Shown one piece after another: positions 42,042 through 51,234 of a stretch of DNA of 64,000 nucleotides. The notes under the pieces are model-generated. The model did not search any database, was not told where the DNA came from, and saw nothing but the letters and a program-made list of their open reading frames with translations. The DNA is from JBLHZY01 sp047631555 (GTDB lineage: Bacteria > Pseudomonadota > Alphaproteobacteria > Rhodobacterales > Rhodobacteraceae): positions 744,001 through 808,000 of the forward strand of contig JBLHZY010000002.1 in the NCBI GenBank assembly GCA_047631555.1. Direction: 5' to 3'. A program made the translations under genes and the position numbers. The first letter of the stretch is position 1; each line of letters opens with the position of its first letter.

Positions 42042-44531
42042 GTGGCGTCCAACAGAGTTCGAAATACCTTTGCTGTGCTCGGGAAGCGCGCTTACTTTCC
42101 TACTTGGATTGCGTTTATTGGCGTGGCTATTGCCTTCATTTTTGCCGAGCTGCAGGACCGAACCATTCATATGCAAACGGCCCGCGCCGACGTACAAAAC
42201 GAAGCGGGGCTGCTGCGCTCTCAGCTCGAGGGTTACCTCAGCGCAGACATTCAGCTCGTCAAAGGGCTTGTTGCGATCATATCAACCAACCCGGATTTGA
42301 CCCAAGAAAGCTATAGCGCCATTGCCGCGCATGTGATTGGCGAGAAAGAGGAATTTGTAAATATCGCCGTGGCCCCTGATTTGGTCGTGCGCATGGTGCA
42401 TCCATTTGAAGCAAATAAGTCCGTTCTTGGCCTAGATTACGCCGAAAACGACGCTCAGCGCGAGGCGGCGCTAAGGGTCATGGACAGCGGCGAAATGGTT
42501 CTGGCGGGGCCGGTAACGCTTATTCAGGGGGGGCAAGGCTTCATCGGGCGCTTTCCGATCTTTGTTACGGAAGGCGGCAAAAAGACGTTTTGGGGGATCG
42601 CTTCAGCCGTCCTTGATGTCGAAAAAATCTATGCAAAAACAGGCGTTACGGACCCCACCTCGCAGATCGAGATCGCGCTGATGGGGCGCGATGGCATGGG
42701 CGCTGAGGGGGATATGTTTTTTGGAGACCCCGCAATTTACGACAAGAACCCGGTTTTGATGGATATCGTTTTGCCGGTCGGAACATGGCAGCTTGCCGCG
42801 ATTCCCAAAGGCGGCTGGCCGACGCAATCGGAGTCTATATGGTCGCTACGATTGATCCTTCTTGGCGCGGGCTTCTTGATTATCGCGCCAACATTTCTTG
42901 CCTGTCACCTGTCCGAAATTCGCCAGGGTACGATTGCAATTTTGAGCAAACGAGAGCTGGAACTTGAGGAAAAACAAGAAGAGCTCAAGCTGCTCTCTGC
43001 CGTGGCACAAAACGCTTCCGACAGCATCGTTTTGACCAATCCAAAGAGTGAGATAATTTGGACCAACGCCGCGTTTTCGCAAATGACAGGTTACTCTACC
43101 AAAGAGGCGCGCGGCAAAACACCGGCTGAGCTGTTGAATGGCCCAGAGACAGATTCCCAAGTGATCACGGCAATTAGCGCGCATACTTCACGAGGCGAAA
43201 ATTTCAGAACCGAGATTTTAAATTACACGCGGTCCGGTGAAAAAATCTGGGTAGATACCCGCCTTGTTCCGGTCCGAAATGATGACGGCGACGTTTCAAT
43301 GATCGTCGGAATTGAGCGAGATATCACCCAAGCCAAAGAGCATGAGTTGGAACTGGCCGAGGCAAAGCTGGCGGCCGAACAATCCGACCGGGTCAAATCC
43401 GAATTTCTCGCAAATATGAGCCACGAAATACGCACCCCGATGAATGGGATTATTGGGATGGCTGATCTTCTTACAGAACTGCACCTCGACGAAGAAAGCC
43501 GCCAATGCGTCGACATAATTCGAAGCTCTTCAGAGGCTTTGTTGAAGATTATCAACGACATATTGGATTTGTCGCGCATCGAAGCGGGAAAATTGACCCT
43601 ATCAGAGATCGATTTCGACTTAAAGGAATGCATAGACGCTGTTGTCGATGTGCTCCACCCAATTGCGATGGCAAAAGGCTTCCCTATTACCGTCGATTAC
43701 GCGGAAAATCTGCCAAGCAGAGTGCGCGCCGATGATGGACGGCTTCGCCAGATACTCTTGAACCTTGCAGGTAACGCGGTGAAATTTACTCAGGTCGGCC
43801 ATGTTCGCATTCGCGTCGGGTGCCATGAGGAGGATCCTTATCGATTGATCATCGCGGTTGAGGATACAGGCATTGGACTGGAAGAAGCAGACGCCCCGCA
43901 GGTTTTCGATCGATTTTCCCAGGCGGATTCAGCGACGACCAGAGTCTATGGTGGAACTGGCCTTGGGCTAACCATCTCCAGCCGCTTAGCAGAGCAGATG
44001 GGCGGAGGCATCGCTTTGCGTTCTAAGCTTGGAGAAGGCAGCTGCTTCACCGTAGAGATATTTACAAAACCGCCGAAGGAGCCTGCGCAGATAATAAATG
44101 CGGCCATGCCGGTGGACCTGAGCGCGATCCACGGCCTCCGCATTCTTATTGCTGAAGACAATGGAACAAATCGCCTCCTACTTCGCAAATTTTTGTCCGA
44201 CTTCTCGGTAGAGTTGATTGAGGCGGTGAATGGGCGCCTTGCTATCGACCTTTGCGTCAAACATCGCCCCAGTATCATTTTGATGGACATGTCGATGCCC
44301 GAAATGGACGGTATCGCAGCCGCCAAAGCCATCCGCGAATTGCCTATTCCTCAGCCTTTGATTATTGCCCTCACGGCCAATGCCTTTCAGCGCGACCGGG
44401 AGGCTTGTTTGCAGGCCGGAATGGATGCTTTTCTGTCTAAGCCGATCAAAAAGCAGGATCTTCTAGCAGAAATCGTAGCTGTTTTAGAGCGCCAAAAGCC
44501 TATGCACAGGAAGATTGCGTCAAGGTCATAA
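42042..44531 (+). CDS. Hybrid sensor histidine kinase with CHASE-like sensor, PAS and receiver domains
   Basis: 829 residues. Membrane helices at about 18-36 and 270-290 enclose a periplasmic CHASE-like domain (LVKGLVAIISTNPDLTQESY). A cytoplasmic PAS domain spans about 315-430 (NPKSEIIWTNAAFSQMTGY). The kinase core has His461 in MSHEIRTPMNG, the N box LAGNAVKFTQ, and G boxes DTGIGL and GGTGLGL. A receiver domain has the phospho-acceptor Asp749 in LMDMSMPEMDG and Lys in LSKPIKK. The start is GTG at 42042. Output regulator or phosphotransfer partner is not encoded nearby. CHASE domains sense small molecules outside the cell; the ligand is unknown. Confidence 0.94.
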   Translation: MASNRVRNTFAVLGKRAYFPTWIAFIGVAIAFIFAELQDRTIHMQTARADVQNEAGLLRSQLEGYLSADIQLVKGLVAIISTNPDLTQESYSAIAAHVIGEKEEFVNIAVAPDLVVRMVHPFEANKSVLGLDYAENDAQREAALRVMDSGEMVLAGPVTLIQGGQGFIGRFPIFVTEGGKKTFWGIASAVLDVEKIYAKTGVTDPTSQIEIALMGRDGMGAEGDMFFGDPAIYDKNPVLMDIVLPVGTWQLAAIPKGGWPTQSESIWSLRLILLGAGFLIIAPTFLACHLSEIRQGTIAILSKRELELEEKQEELKLLSAVAQNASDSIVLTNPKSEIIWTNAAFSQMTGYSTKEARGKTPAELLNGPETDSQVITAISAHTSRGENFRTEILNYTRSGEKIWVDTRLVPVRNDDGDVSMIVGIERDITQAKEHELELAEAKLAAEQSDRVKSEFLANMSHEIRTPMNGIIGMADLLTELHLDEESRQCVDIIRSSSEALLKIINDILDLSRIEAGKLTLSEIDFDLKECIDAVVDVLHPIAMAKGFPITVDYAENLPSRVRADDGRLRQILLNLAGNAVKFTQVGHVRIRVGCHEEDPYRLIIAVEDTGIGLEEADAPQVFDRFSQADSATTRVYGGTGLGLTISSRLAEQMGGGIALRSKLGEGSCFTVEIFTKPPKEPAQIINAAMPVDLSAIHGLRILIAEDNGTNRLLLRKFLSDFSVELIEAVNGRLAIDLCVKHRPSIILMDMSMPEMDGIAAAKAIRELPIPQPLIIALTANAFQRDREACLQAGMDAFLSKPIKKQDLLAEIVAVLERQKPMHRKIASRS

Positions 44532-44945
44532 GAATTTCCGTTCGGCCGGAAGCAAGCTTGCTTTGTTTATTTCCGGGCCGTTGGAGGGCTATTTGAACAG
44601 ATGAAGCGTACTGAAGATTCTGGGCAAAGCGTACTGGGGGTTTAGAAAATGGCGCCCAAAATTGCCGCAATACGATGTGCATGCCAGTCTAGGGTTTTTA
44701 AGGGAGGCCCAACTCTCATAAGGCGATTGTTCACATTAATTGATGTATGTATTGGCGTTGAATTTTGTCATGAATTGCAATGCATTTTTGGTCTTTCACC
44801 TGCAATGAATTGGTTGGACAAGTCAAATTTTGCCAACCGGTGGATGCAAAGATTTTCGGATATCCAGCTTCCACCCATCCAAAGGAATTCGCCGGGTCTA
44901 TGACACCAAGCCCAGCCGCTTTAAAGAGTTGAGCTGTGGATTTTA
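44532..44945. other. 414-bp region between sensor kinase and AraC gene
   Basis: Convergent 3' ends. A+T-richer than the surroundings. GCGTACTG occurs twice about 24 bp apart near 44606 and 44630. Open frames of 74-84 codons exist on both strands, but none has a ribosome site or familiar sequence, so I do not call a gene. The only structural signal is the possible terminator near 44550. Confidence 0.5.
44550..44575 (+). terminator. Possible weak terminator after the sensor kinase
   Basis: AAGCAAGCTTGCTT (44550-44563) is a 14-bp palindrome that folds to a 5-bp stem, followed by TTGTTTATTT. It lies 18 bp after the kinase stop. The stem is short, so termination may be incomplete. Confidence 0.3.
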
Positions 44946-45866
44946 CTAAGGCCAATCGGCGTAGCTTCCCACTTGGACGTGTTGGGCGGCGCTCCCTTGC
45001 TGCCGACTTGCTTTGCGAAACGCACCGGGGGGGAGGCCGGTCTCTGATTTGAAAAACGTACTGAATTGTGGTGTGCTGCGAAATCCAAGATAGTCTGCAA
45101 TCTGATCAAGAGTTTGATGCGAGCGTTGTAGCAAAGCTTGGGCCTCAAATGTAAGCCGATCGCGAACCAGGCGCTGGGGCGATTTGCCTAAAGTGCGCGT
45201 ACAGATGTCATGCAACCTGTCTGGTGAAACACCCAATTCAGCCGCAAACCGTTGCACTTGCCAGCGCTCGCGTAAATGTGCTTCGACCAGGTGGCGGAAC
45301 CGCTCGAGCGTCAGGTTTGCAGCTTTATAGCTCTCGTCTTTGATCATTTCATTTACGCCCGCCCGCCAAAGCGAAACCAACATGATCCGAATTTGGGCCT
45401 CGATCACCGTTTCCATACCTGTTTGGCCGGCGTCGAGTTCTTTGAAAATGGCACCGAAACACGCAGAGAGGTTTTGCTCAATGTCGGGTTTCGCGCTCAG
45501 ATCAAGCGTAAATTCGCGCGCTGACATCAGGCGCAAAGCTGCGGCCTCCGGTTTGTGGCCAATTGCATTGCTCAAGGTTGCGTCGCCCAGTGTCATGATC
45601 ACACCATTGCTTCCCGCTTTCGCCTTTATTCTCGTGTCCGCATCCTTGGGGCCCCAGTTGATAGCCGGTCCAACAATGGTTTCTTCATGGTCTAATTTGA
45701 TGCGAACAACGCTGCCCGAAAGGACCATGATATACTGGGAGGTGCTGCCGGGAAAATCCACGAGCCCGCCAAGATAGCGATCGTCCAACCCGCTGCGAAA
45801 CATATCCGCGTGAATCGTCGTTTGGTGCTGCGAGGGCGCGGCAAAATCAGAAAACAGATTTTTCAT
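44946..45866 (-). CDS. AraC-family transcriptional regulator (AraC_binding_2-like)
   Basis: 306 residues. An N-terminal sensing domain (to about 180) of the AraC_binding_2 style contains SQYIMVLSGSVVRI. The C-terminal double helix-turn-helix covers about 195-290 with FAAELGVSPDRLHDICTRTLG and DQIADYLGFRSTPQFSTFF. Regulators of this type control aromatic or aldehyde catabolism. It is divergent from the aldehyde dehydrogenase/liv operon with 139 bp between, where an A+T-rich AAATAT-CA-ATATTT palindrome (45892-45905) lies. Likely activator of that operon. Confidence 0.9.
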   Translation of the reverse strand: MKNLFSDFAAPSQHQTTIHADMFRSGLDDRYLGGLVDFPGSTSQYIMVLSGSVVRIKLDHEETIVGPAINWGPKDADTRIKAKAGSNGVIMTLGDATLSNAIGHKPEAAALRLMSAREFTLDLSAKPDIEQNLSACFGAIFKELDAGQTGMETVIEAQIRIMLVSLWRAGVNEMIKDESYKAANLTLERFRHLVEAHLRERWQVQRFAAELGVSPDRLHDICTRTLGKSPQRLVRDRLTFEAQALLQRSHQTLDQIADYLGFRSTPQFSTFFKSETGLPPGAFRKASRQQGSAAQHVQVGSYADWP

Positions 45867-46005
45867 AACCGGATACTGACATTAAAAAGCCAAATATCAA
45901 TATTTTTTGCTCTGCCCTTTCGTCTAGTGTGTTGGTCTGGCCCCATCAGTGGGCCGTTTGTCGGGGCTTATGGAGGTTTGCCCAGGCAAGATCGGGAGGA
46001 GTTAC

Positions 46006-47391
46006 ATGCCAGAAGCGACGACCAAGATTGCTCAACTGACGGGTGCGAATGGGTCTGCCTTGGCCGTTGAGGCTGCGATAAATTCGGCAGCTTCGGCGTT
46101 TGCCTCTTGGTCACGTTGGCCGGCCGATGATCGCGCGCGTCTGTTGTTGGATATGGCCTCTGCACTTGACGCGCACCGACAGGAACTATGCGAACTTGCG
46201 GCGGAAGAAATCGGTGCATCCAAGTCCTGGACCAATTTCAATATCGACCTAGCGATGAGCATGTTGGCACATGTGACCAGCCTCGCCCCGGCTCTCAAAG
46301 ATCAGGTTGTAACCGATGCGAACACGGGCAAGCACTCGATTGTGCGCCGTCAGGCGGCGGGTGTTGTGCTTGGCATGGTGCCTTGGAATGCGCCGATCAC
46401 CCTAGGGGTTCGCGCGATTGCAGGCGCTTTAATGTGCGGCAATACTGTTGTGATGAAAGGGTCGGAGCATTGCCCCAAAACCCATCAACAACTCGTCGAA
46501 ATTCTCAATAAAGCGGGCATCCCTAGCGGCGTTTTGACCTGCGTTGTGAACCTTCCTGAAGACGCGCATGACACGATGGCGCAGCTGATCGCGCACCCGT
46601 GTATTCGGCGGATTAACTTTACAGGCTCAACACGGGTTGGCCGCGAGGTCGCGATTGAAGCTGCCCGCCATCTTAAGCCGGTTTTGCTAGAGCTTTCGGG
46701 AAAAGCCCCTTTGATCATTCTGGAGGATGCCGATCTTGATGCTGCTGTAGAGGCGGCTTGTTTTGGGGCGTTTTTCAATCAAGGCCAGATTTGCATGTCG
46801 ACCGATTGGATCATCGTGGTCAAATCCGTGGCGGATGAATTTGTAACCAAACTTCAGGCGCGTACGCAGCAAATCGTGGCCGCTGATCCGGTATTGGAAG
46901 AGGCGGTATTGGGGCGGATGGTTTCGGCGGATGCGGCCAATCGGATCAATGGTCTGATCGAAGACGCCGTCTCAAAAGGCGCGCGCCTTTTGGTTGGCGG
47001 CGAAATCGATGGCTGTGTCATGCAGCCTGCTTTGCTTGATGGAATCGCGGCAAACATGCGGATTTATCGCGAAGAAACGTTTGGGCCGTTGGCCAGCATT
47101 ATGCGGGTTCATGATGCCGAAGAAGCTATCTCTATCGCCAATGATTCCGAGTTTGGTCTGAACGCCGCGATTTTCACCAAAGACATCAATCACGCACATT
47201 CTATCGCCGACCGGCTGGAATACGGGGTGGTGCAGATCAACGGCCCAACCGTTCACGATGATCCGGCCATGCCTTTTGGCGGTATGAAGCACAGCGGGTA
47301 TGGGCGCTTTGGCGGCGAGCGGGCCGTTGATGAATTTACCGAACTGCGGTGGATCGCAACCCATCAAGAGGGACAAACACCGACGCTTTAA
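46006..47391 (+). CDS. Aldehyde dehydrogenase, first gene of the liv/aldehyde operon
   Basis: 461 residues. Aldehyde dehydrogenase motifs: VPWNAPITLGVRAIA, FTGSTRVGRE, the general base Glu in LLELSGKAPLIILED, catalytic Cys in NQGQICMSTDW and the tail PFGGMKHSGYGRFGG. The SGKAP and MSTDW patterns are typical of vanillin/salicylaldehyde-type dehydrogenases. The ATG at 46006 has GGGAGGAG upstream, which decides against the longer frame from 45949. It is followed after 51 bp by the Liv binding protein. Confidence 0.9.
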   Translation: MPEATTKIAQLTGANGSALAVEAAINSAASAFASWSRWPADDRARLLLDMASALDAHRQELCELAAEEIGASKSWTNFNIDLAMSMLAHVTSLAPALKDQVVTDANTGKHSIVRRQAAGVVLGMVPWNAPITLGVRAIAGALMCGNTVVMKGSEHCPKTHQQLVEILNKAGIPSGVLTCVVNLPEDAHDTMAQLIAHPCIRRINFTGSTRVGREVAIEAARHLKPVLLELSGKAPLIILEDADLDAAVEAACFGAFFNQGQICMSTDWIIVVKSVADEFVTKLQARTQQIVAADPVLEEAVLGRMVSADAANRINGLIEDAVSKGARLLVGGEIDGCVMQPALLDGIAANMRIYREETFGPLASIMRVHDAEEAISIANDSEFGLNAAIFTKDINHAHSIADRLEYGVVQINGPTVHDDPAMPFGGMKHSGYGRFGGERAVDEFTELRWIATHQEGQTPTL

Positions 47392-47442
47392 TTCAAGACG
47401 GGCACATGCCCAAAACGACCTATTGCAAATGGAGGATACGCA

Positions 47443-48642
47443 ATGAAACGCAGATCATTTTTGAATCTTGTCAGTGCTTTGACAATCGCAAGCGCTATGG
47501 CGGCAACAGCCGCAAGCGCTGAAAATATCCGTATTGGTGCCGTTGCGCCCAAGACCGGCCCGCTTGCCGGCGGCGCGACAGTTACACAGTGGCCATCGAT
47601 CCAGCTTTGGGTCTCGCAGGTCAATGCAGCCGGCGGCCTGACGGTCGATGGCGAAAAGATGATGATCGAGTTGATCGAATATGATGATCAAACCAACCCT
47701 GGCGAGACCATCAAAGCCGTGCAGCGCTTGGCGACACAAGATAAAGCGCATTTCATTATCGCGCCGTATGGCACGGGGTTAAACCTTGCCGCCGCGCCGC
47801 TTTTTGATCGCTATGGCTATCCGCAGATTGCAGTTTCTGCGATTACCGATCACCAAGCTGATCTGGCTGAAAAGTTCCCCAATATGTTCTTTACGTTGGG
47901 CACAACAACTGCACTCGCCGCTGATGTGGTCAAAGTGTTGAGTGAAATGCGCGATGCTGGCCAAATGGGTGACAAGGTCGCCATGGTTAATGTCGCGGAT
48001 GCCTTTGGTATCGAATTGGCCGCAGCCGCCAAGCCGTTGTTTGAGGAAGCCGGTTTCAATATCGTATATGAGACCTCCTATCCCCTTGGTACGCAGGATT
48101 TGTCGCCTGTCATTAAAAGCGCAGCGGCTGCAAAGCCTGATGCATTTGTGGCTTGGTCCTATCCGCCAGACACCTTTGGATTGACCGAGCAAGCGATGAT
48201 CGAAAATCTCGACGTCAAGGCCTTCTATACTGCTGTTGCCACCCCATTCCCGGGTTACGGCGCGCGGTTTGGCTCGGCGGCTGAAGGCGTTCTTGGCGCT
48301 GGTGGCGTGAATCCGGAAAGCCCTGCTTTCAAGGAATATGCAGCTGCGCATGAAGCTGTTACCGGCAACAAACCCGATTATTGGGCGTCGGCCACGACTT
48401 ACGCCTCGCTCGAGATTTTGGGCCAAGCAATCGAAGCTGCGGGTCTGGATCGGGCGGCCGTTTCGGCGCATCTCAAGCAAAGCACATATGAGACGGTTCT
48501 TGGCCCGATCAGCTTTGACGAGAACAACTCGAACGCTGATTTCTGGACAGTTGGCCAATGGCAAGGTGGCGTGTTCAAGGGCGTTGCTTCGCGCGGCCGT
48601 GACGGCTCGGTTCCGGTCATTCTGAAAGACGGCTGGAAGTAA
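47443..48642 (+). CDS. Branched-chain-amino-acid-type ABC transporter binding protein
   Basis: 399 residues. Signal peptide 1-26 (cleavage ASA-EN). Peripla_BP_6/Leu-Ile-Val fold: RIGAVAPKTGPLAGGA near the mature N terminus and DDQTNPGETIKAVQRL. Many relatives bind aromatic or other carboxylates rather than amino acids, and the operon context (two aldehyde dehydrogenases and a coniferyl-alcohol-dehydrogenase-like SDR) suggests that here too. Confidence 0.92.
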   Translation: MKRRSFLNLVSALTIASAMAATAASAENIRIGAVAPKTGPLAGGATVTQWPSIQLWVSQVNAAGGLTVDGEKMMIELIEYDDQTNPGETIKAVQRLATQDKAHFIIAPYGTGLNLAAAPLFDRYGYPQIAVSAITDHQADLAEKFPNMFFTLGTTTALAADVVKVLSEMRDAGQMGDKVAMVNVADAFGIELAAAAKPLFEEAGFNIVYETSYPLGTQDLSPVIKSAAAAKPDAFVAWSYPPDTFGLTEQAMIENLDVKAFYTAVATPFPGYGARFGSAAEGVLGAGGVNPESPAFKEYAAAHEAVTGNKPDYWASATTYASLEILGQAIEAAGLDRAAVSAHLKQSTYETVLGPISFDENNSNADFWTVGQWQGGVFKGVASRGRDGSVPVILKDGWK

Positions 48643-48702
48643 TCTTGCTTGGGGCGGCCTTCGCGCTGCCCCATCCATCGATTTGAACAAAGGATCCTAC
48701 CC

Positions 48703-49569
48703 TTGGACATTCTGATCACAGGCATCTTGCTGGGCGGAACCTACGCGTTGATAGCGATGGGCCTGAACCTGCAATACGGCGTTGCGCGGATCATGAACCT
48801 TGCCAATGGCGAGATCCTTGTGGCTGGCGGCTACTTTGCCTTTATCGCTTTTACCGCCACGCAGCTAAGCCCGATATTGACGATCTTTCTGGTGGCGCCG
48901 CTTGCTTTTGTCCTGAACTGGCTGATCTATCGATTGATGCTGCAACCGTTGGTGAACCGCGCCAAAAATCGCGGGCAATTGGAAACAGACAGCATCCTTG
49001 CGACCTTCGGGCTATCGTTCGTCGGCGTTGGTGTGATGCTCAGCTTGTTTGGCGGCGACTATTTTTCCTACAGCTTTATGGCTGTTCCGGTTGAGCTGCT
49101 CGGGAATACGTATGGGGCCAATCGCGTTCTTTCTTTTGTCATGGCTTTCCTGATCTGCGGCGCGCTTTATTTCTGGCTGAACCATTCGCGCGCAGGCCTG
49201 TCGATCCGCGCGATTGCAACCGCGCCGGCATCGGCCCGTTTGGTCGGAATTGACGTCAAGAAATTGTCCGCGCTGGCTTTTGCCCTTGGTGGGGCCGTGA
49301 CGGCCGTTGGGGGCGCGCTGATTTCGACCTACCTTACGCTTGATGCATCGACCGGGATTGTCTTTACCCTCAAGGCGCTGATCATTGTGATTATGGGAGG
49401 CGTTGGGGACGTGCGCGGTACCATTGTCGCGGCGTTGTTGCTGGGCGTTCTGGAGACGGTTGTCGCCAGCTTGATTGACCCCGGCCTAACGCTTGCCGCG
49501 GCCTATGTGATGTTTTTGGGGATATTGTTGTTTCGCCCTCAGGGCCTGTTTGGAAAGCAGACAACATGA
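48703..49569 (+). CDS. Liv-type ABC transporter permease, LivH family
   Basis: 288 residues, about 8 hydrophobic segments. Start is taken as TTG at 48703, with AAAGGAT upstream; LDILITGILLGGTYALIAMGL is where LivH proteins normally begin, and no closer ATG exists. Conserved SIRAIATAPASARLVGID and GGVGDVRGTI loops are present. The stop overlaps livM (ATGA). Confidence 0.93.
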   Translation: MDILITGILLGGTYALIAMGLNLQYGVARIMNLANGEILVAGGYFAFIAFTATQLSPILTIFLVAPLAFVLNWLIYRLMLQPLVNRAKNRGQLETDSILATFGLSFVGVGVMLSLFGGDYFSYSFMAVPVELLGNTYGANRVLSFVMAFLICGALYFWLNHSRAGLSIRAIATAPASARLVGIDVKKLSALAFALGGAVTAVGGALISTYLTLDASTGIVFTLKALIIVIMGGVGDVRGTIVAALLLGVLETVVASLIDPGLTLAAAYVMFLGILLFRPQGLFGKQTT

Positions 49570-50501
49570 GCGTGACCAAAACCGATATGCGCAACATTTT
49601 CCTTGCCGCTGCAGCCTTTGCCATCTGTGCTTTGCTGCCTTTTGGCGACGATGGCTATTGGCTCGGGCTTGGGGTGACAGTCGCAATGTTTACCACATTG
49701 GCAACCTCTTGGGCGCTGTTTTCCGGCCCGACCCATTACATCAGCCTTGCCACTGCCGCATTCTTTGGCGTCGGCACCTATGTCACAGCGCTGGGCATCG
49801 AAATCCTGCCGTTTTGGGCGCTGGTGGGCCTCGCGGGCCTTATTGGCGCAGTGCTGGCAGCTCTCGTGGGGCTTGCGACGCTGCGCCTGTCTGGTGTGTA
49901 TTTCGTGATCTTCACGCTTGGGCTGGCCGAGCTGGTGCGCCAAGTTATCACTTGGGTGCAAAATAATACCGGCCAGAAAGGCCTCTATGTGCTTACGGAT
50001 TTGGACGAAGCGGGCATTTATTGGTGGCTGCTTGGTCTTGCCGCTGCGGTATTCTTGGCAGGCTGGTTGATTGGCCGCTCGCGCCTTGGATTTGCTTTGC
50101 GGATCATTGGCGACGATGAGACCGTGGCCGCCCATTCCGGCATCAACACCGCGCGCGCCAAGGTGCTGCTGTTTATGGTGCCTGGCGCTGTGGCCGCGAT
50201 GACTGGCGCCATTCTCGCGCCCCGCTATGTCTATATCGAACCCTCGCTCGCCTTTGCGCCGATCCTTTCGTTTCAGGTGGTGATCATGGCTTTGCTGGGG
50301 GGGGCTTCGCGTCTATGGGGGCCGTTGCTTGGCGTGATCCCGTTTACGTTTTTGATTGAAGCGGTCTCGTCCAACTTTTCCAACCAAACGACGCTGGTCA
50401 TCGGGATCGCATTTCTGGTGATCGTCTATTTCATTCCCAATGGCTTCGTTGGATTGCTGGATAAAATCCTGAGCCGGATCAAAGCAAGGGAGGGTGCGTG
50501 A
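49566..50501 (+). CDS. Liv-type ABC transporter permease, LivM family
   Basis: 311 residues, about 9-10 hydrophobic helices. The LivM motif GVYFVIFTLGLAELVRQV and the loop FALRIIGDDETVAAHSGIN are typical. Its start overlaps livH (ATGA). LivG follows immediately. Confidence 0.93.
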   Translation: MSVTKTDMRNIFLAAAAFAICALLPFGDDGYWLGLGVTVAMFTTLATSWALFSGPTHYISLATAAFFGVGTYVTALGIEILPFWALVGLAGLIGAVLAALVGLATLRLSGVYFVIFTLGLAELVRQVITWVQNNTGQKGLYVLTDLDEAGIYWWLLGLAAAVFLAGWLIGRSRLGFALRIIGDDETVAAHSGINTARAKVLLFMVPGAVAAMTGAILAPRYVYIEPSLAFAPILSFQVVIMALLGGASRLWGPLLGVIPFTFLIEAVSSNFSNQTTLVIGIAFLVIVYFIPNGFVGLLDKILSRIKAREGA

Positions 50502-50502
50502 T

Positions 50503-51234
50503 ATGGCAAATGCTGTTTTGTCTTTGCGTGGCGTGACCAAACGCTTTGGCGGTCTTGTGGCGGTAAACGGGATGGATTTTGATGTGGCCGAGCATGAGGT
50601 CGTCGGATTGATCGGGCCCAATGGTTCGGGCAAATCCACAACCCTAAATCTTGTGTCCGGCGCGCTGCCTCTGAGTTCTGGCACCGTGTCTTTATGGGGA
50701 AGCGCTATTTCGGGCCTGCCCGCCCAAACCATCAATCGCAAAGGCGTGAGCCGCACATTCCAATTGGTGCGTTTGCTGCCATCAATGAACGTGCGCGAAA
50801 ACGTGGTGGCGGGGGCCGTCTTTGGCCATCACCGCCGCTGGGGGCATGATGCGCACAACCATGCAGAAGGCTTGCTGGAAAAAGTCGGCCTTGGCGGCAA
50901 GGGCGATATGTCTTTGGCGCAACTGACATATATTGACACCAAGCGGGTCGAATTGGCGCGCACTTTGGCCAGCGATCCCAAAGTGCTGTTGCTTGATGAA
51001 TGGCTCGCAGGCCTCAACCCGACCGAGCTGCAAATCGGCATCACTCTGATCAAATCCCTGCGCGATGAAGGCCGCACGATCATTCTGGTAGAGCATGTGA
51101 TGGATGCGATCCGATCCTTATGTGATCGATGCGTTGTGATGGCGGCTGGCACCAAGATTGCCGAAGGCACGCCCTCGCAGGTTTTGTCTGATAAGGATGT
51201 TATCCGCGCTTATCTGGGGGATGACGATGCTTGA
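50503..51234 (+). CDS. Liv-type ABC transporter ATPase, LivG family
   Basis: 243 residues. Walker A GPNGSGKSTTL, Walker B VLLLDEWLAGLNPTE. The signature motif is not a clear LSGGQ: the region reads LAQLTYIDTKRVELARTLA, a variant found in a subgroup of LivG proteins. ATG at 50503 is preceded by GGGAGG at a good distance; GTG at 50494 is an alternative that overlaps livM. Confidence 0.92.
   Translation: MANAVLSLRGVTKRFGGLVAVNGMDFDVAEHEVVGLIGPNGSGKSTTLNLVSGALPLSSGTVSLWGSAISGLPAQTINRKGVSRTFQLVRLLPSMNVRENVVAGAVFGHHRRWGHDAHNHAEGLLEKVGLGGKGDMSLAQLTYIDTKRVELARTLASDPKVLLLDEWLAGLNPTELQIGITLIKSLRDEGRTIILVEHVMDAIRSLCDRCVVMAAGTKIAEGTPSQVLSDKDVIRAYLGDDDA

Noticed and set aside
44731..44955. 74-codon minus-strand frame between sensor kinase and AraC gene
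   Set aside because: It overlaps the AraC 3' end, has no ribosome site or known domain, and lies in an A+T-richer intergenic stretch.
47779..48690. 303-codon minus-strand frame opposite the Liv binding protein
   Set aside because: Cys/Arg-rich shadow; the plus frame has a signal peptide and the Peripla_BP_6 fold.
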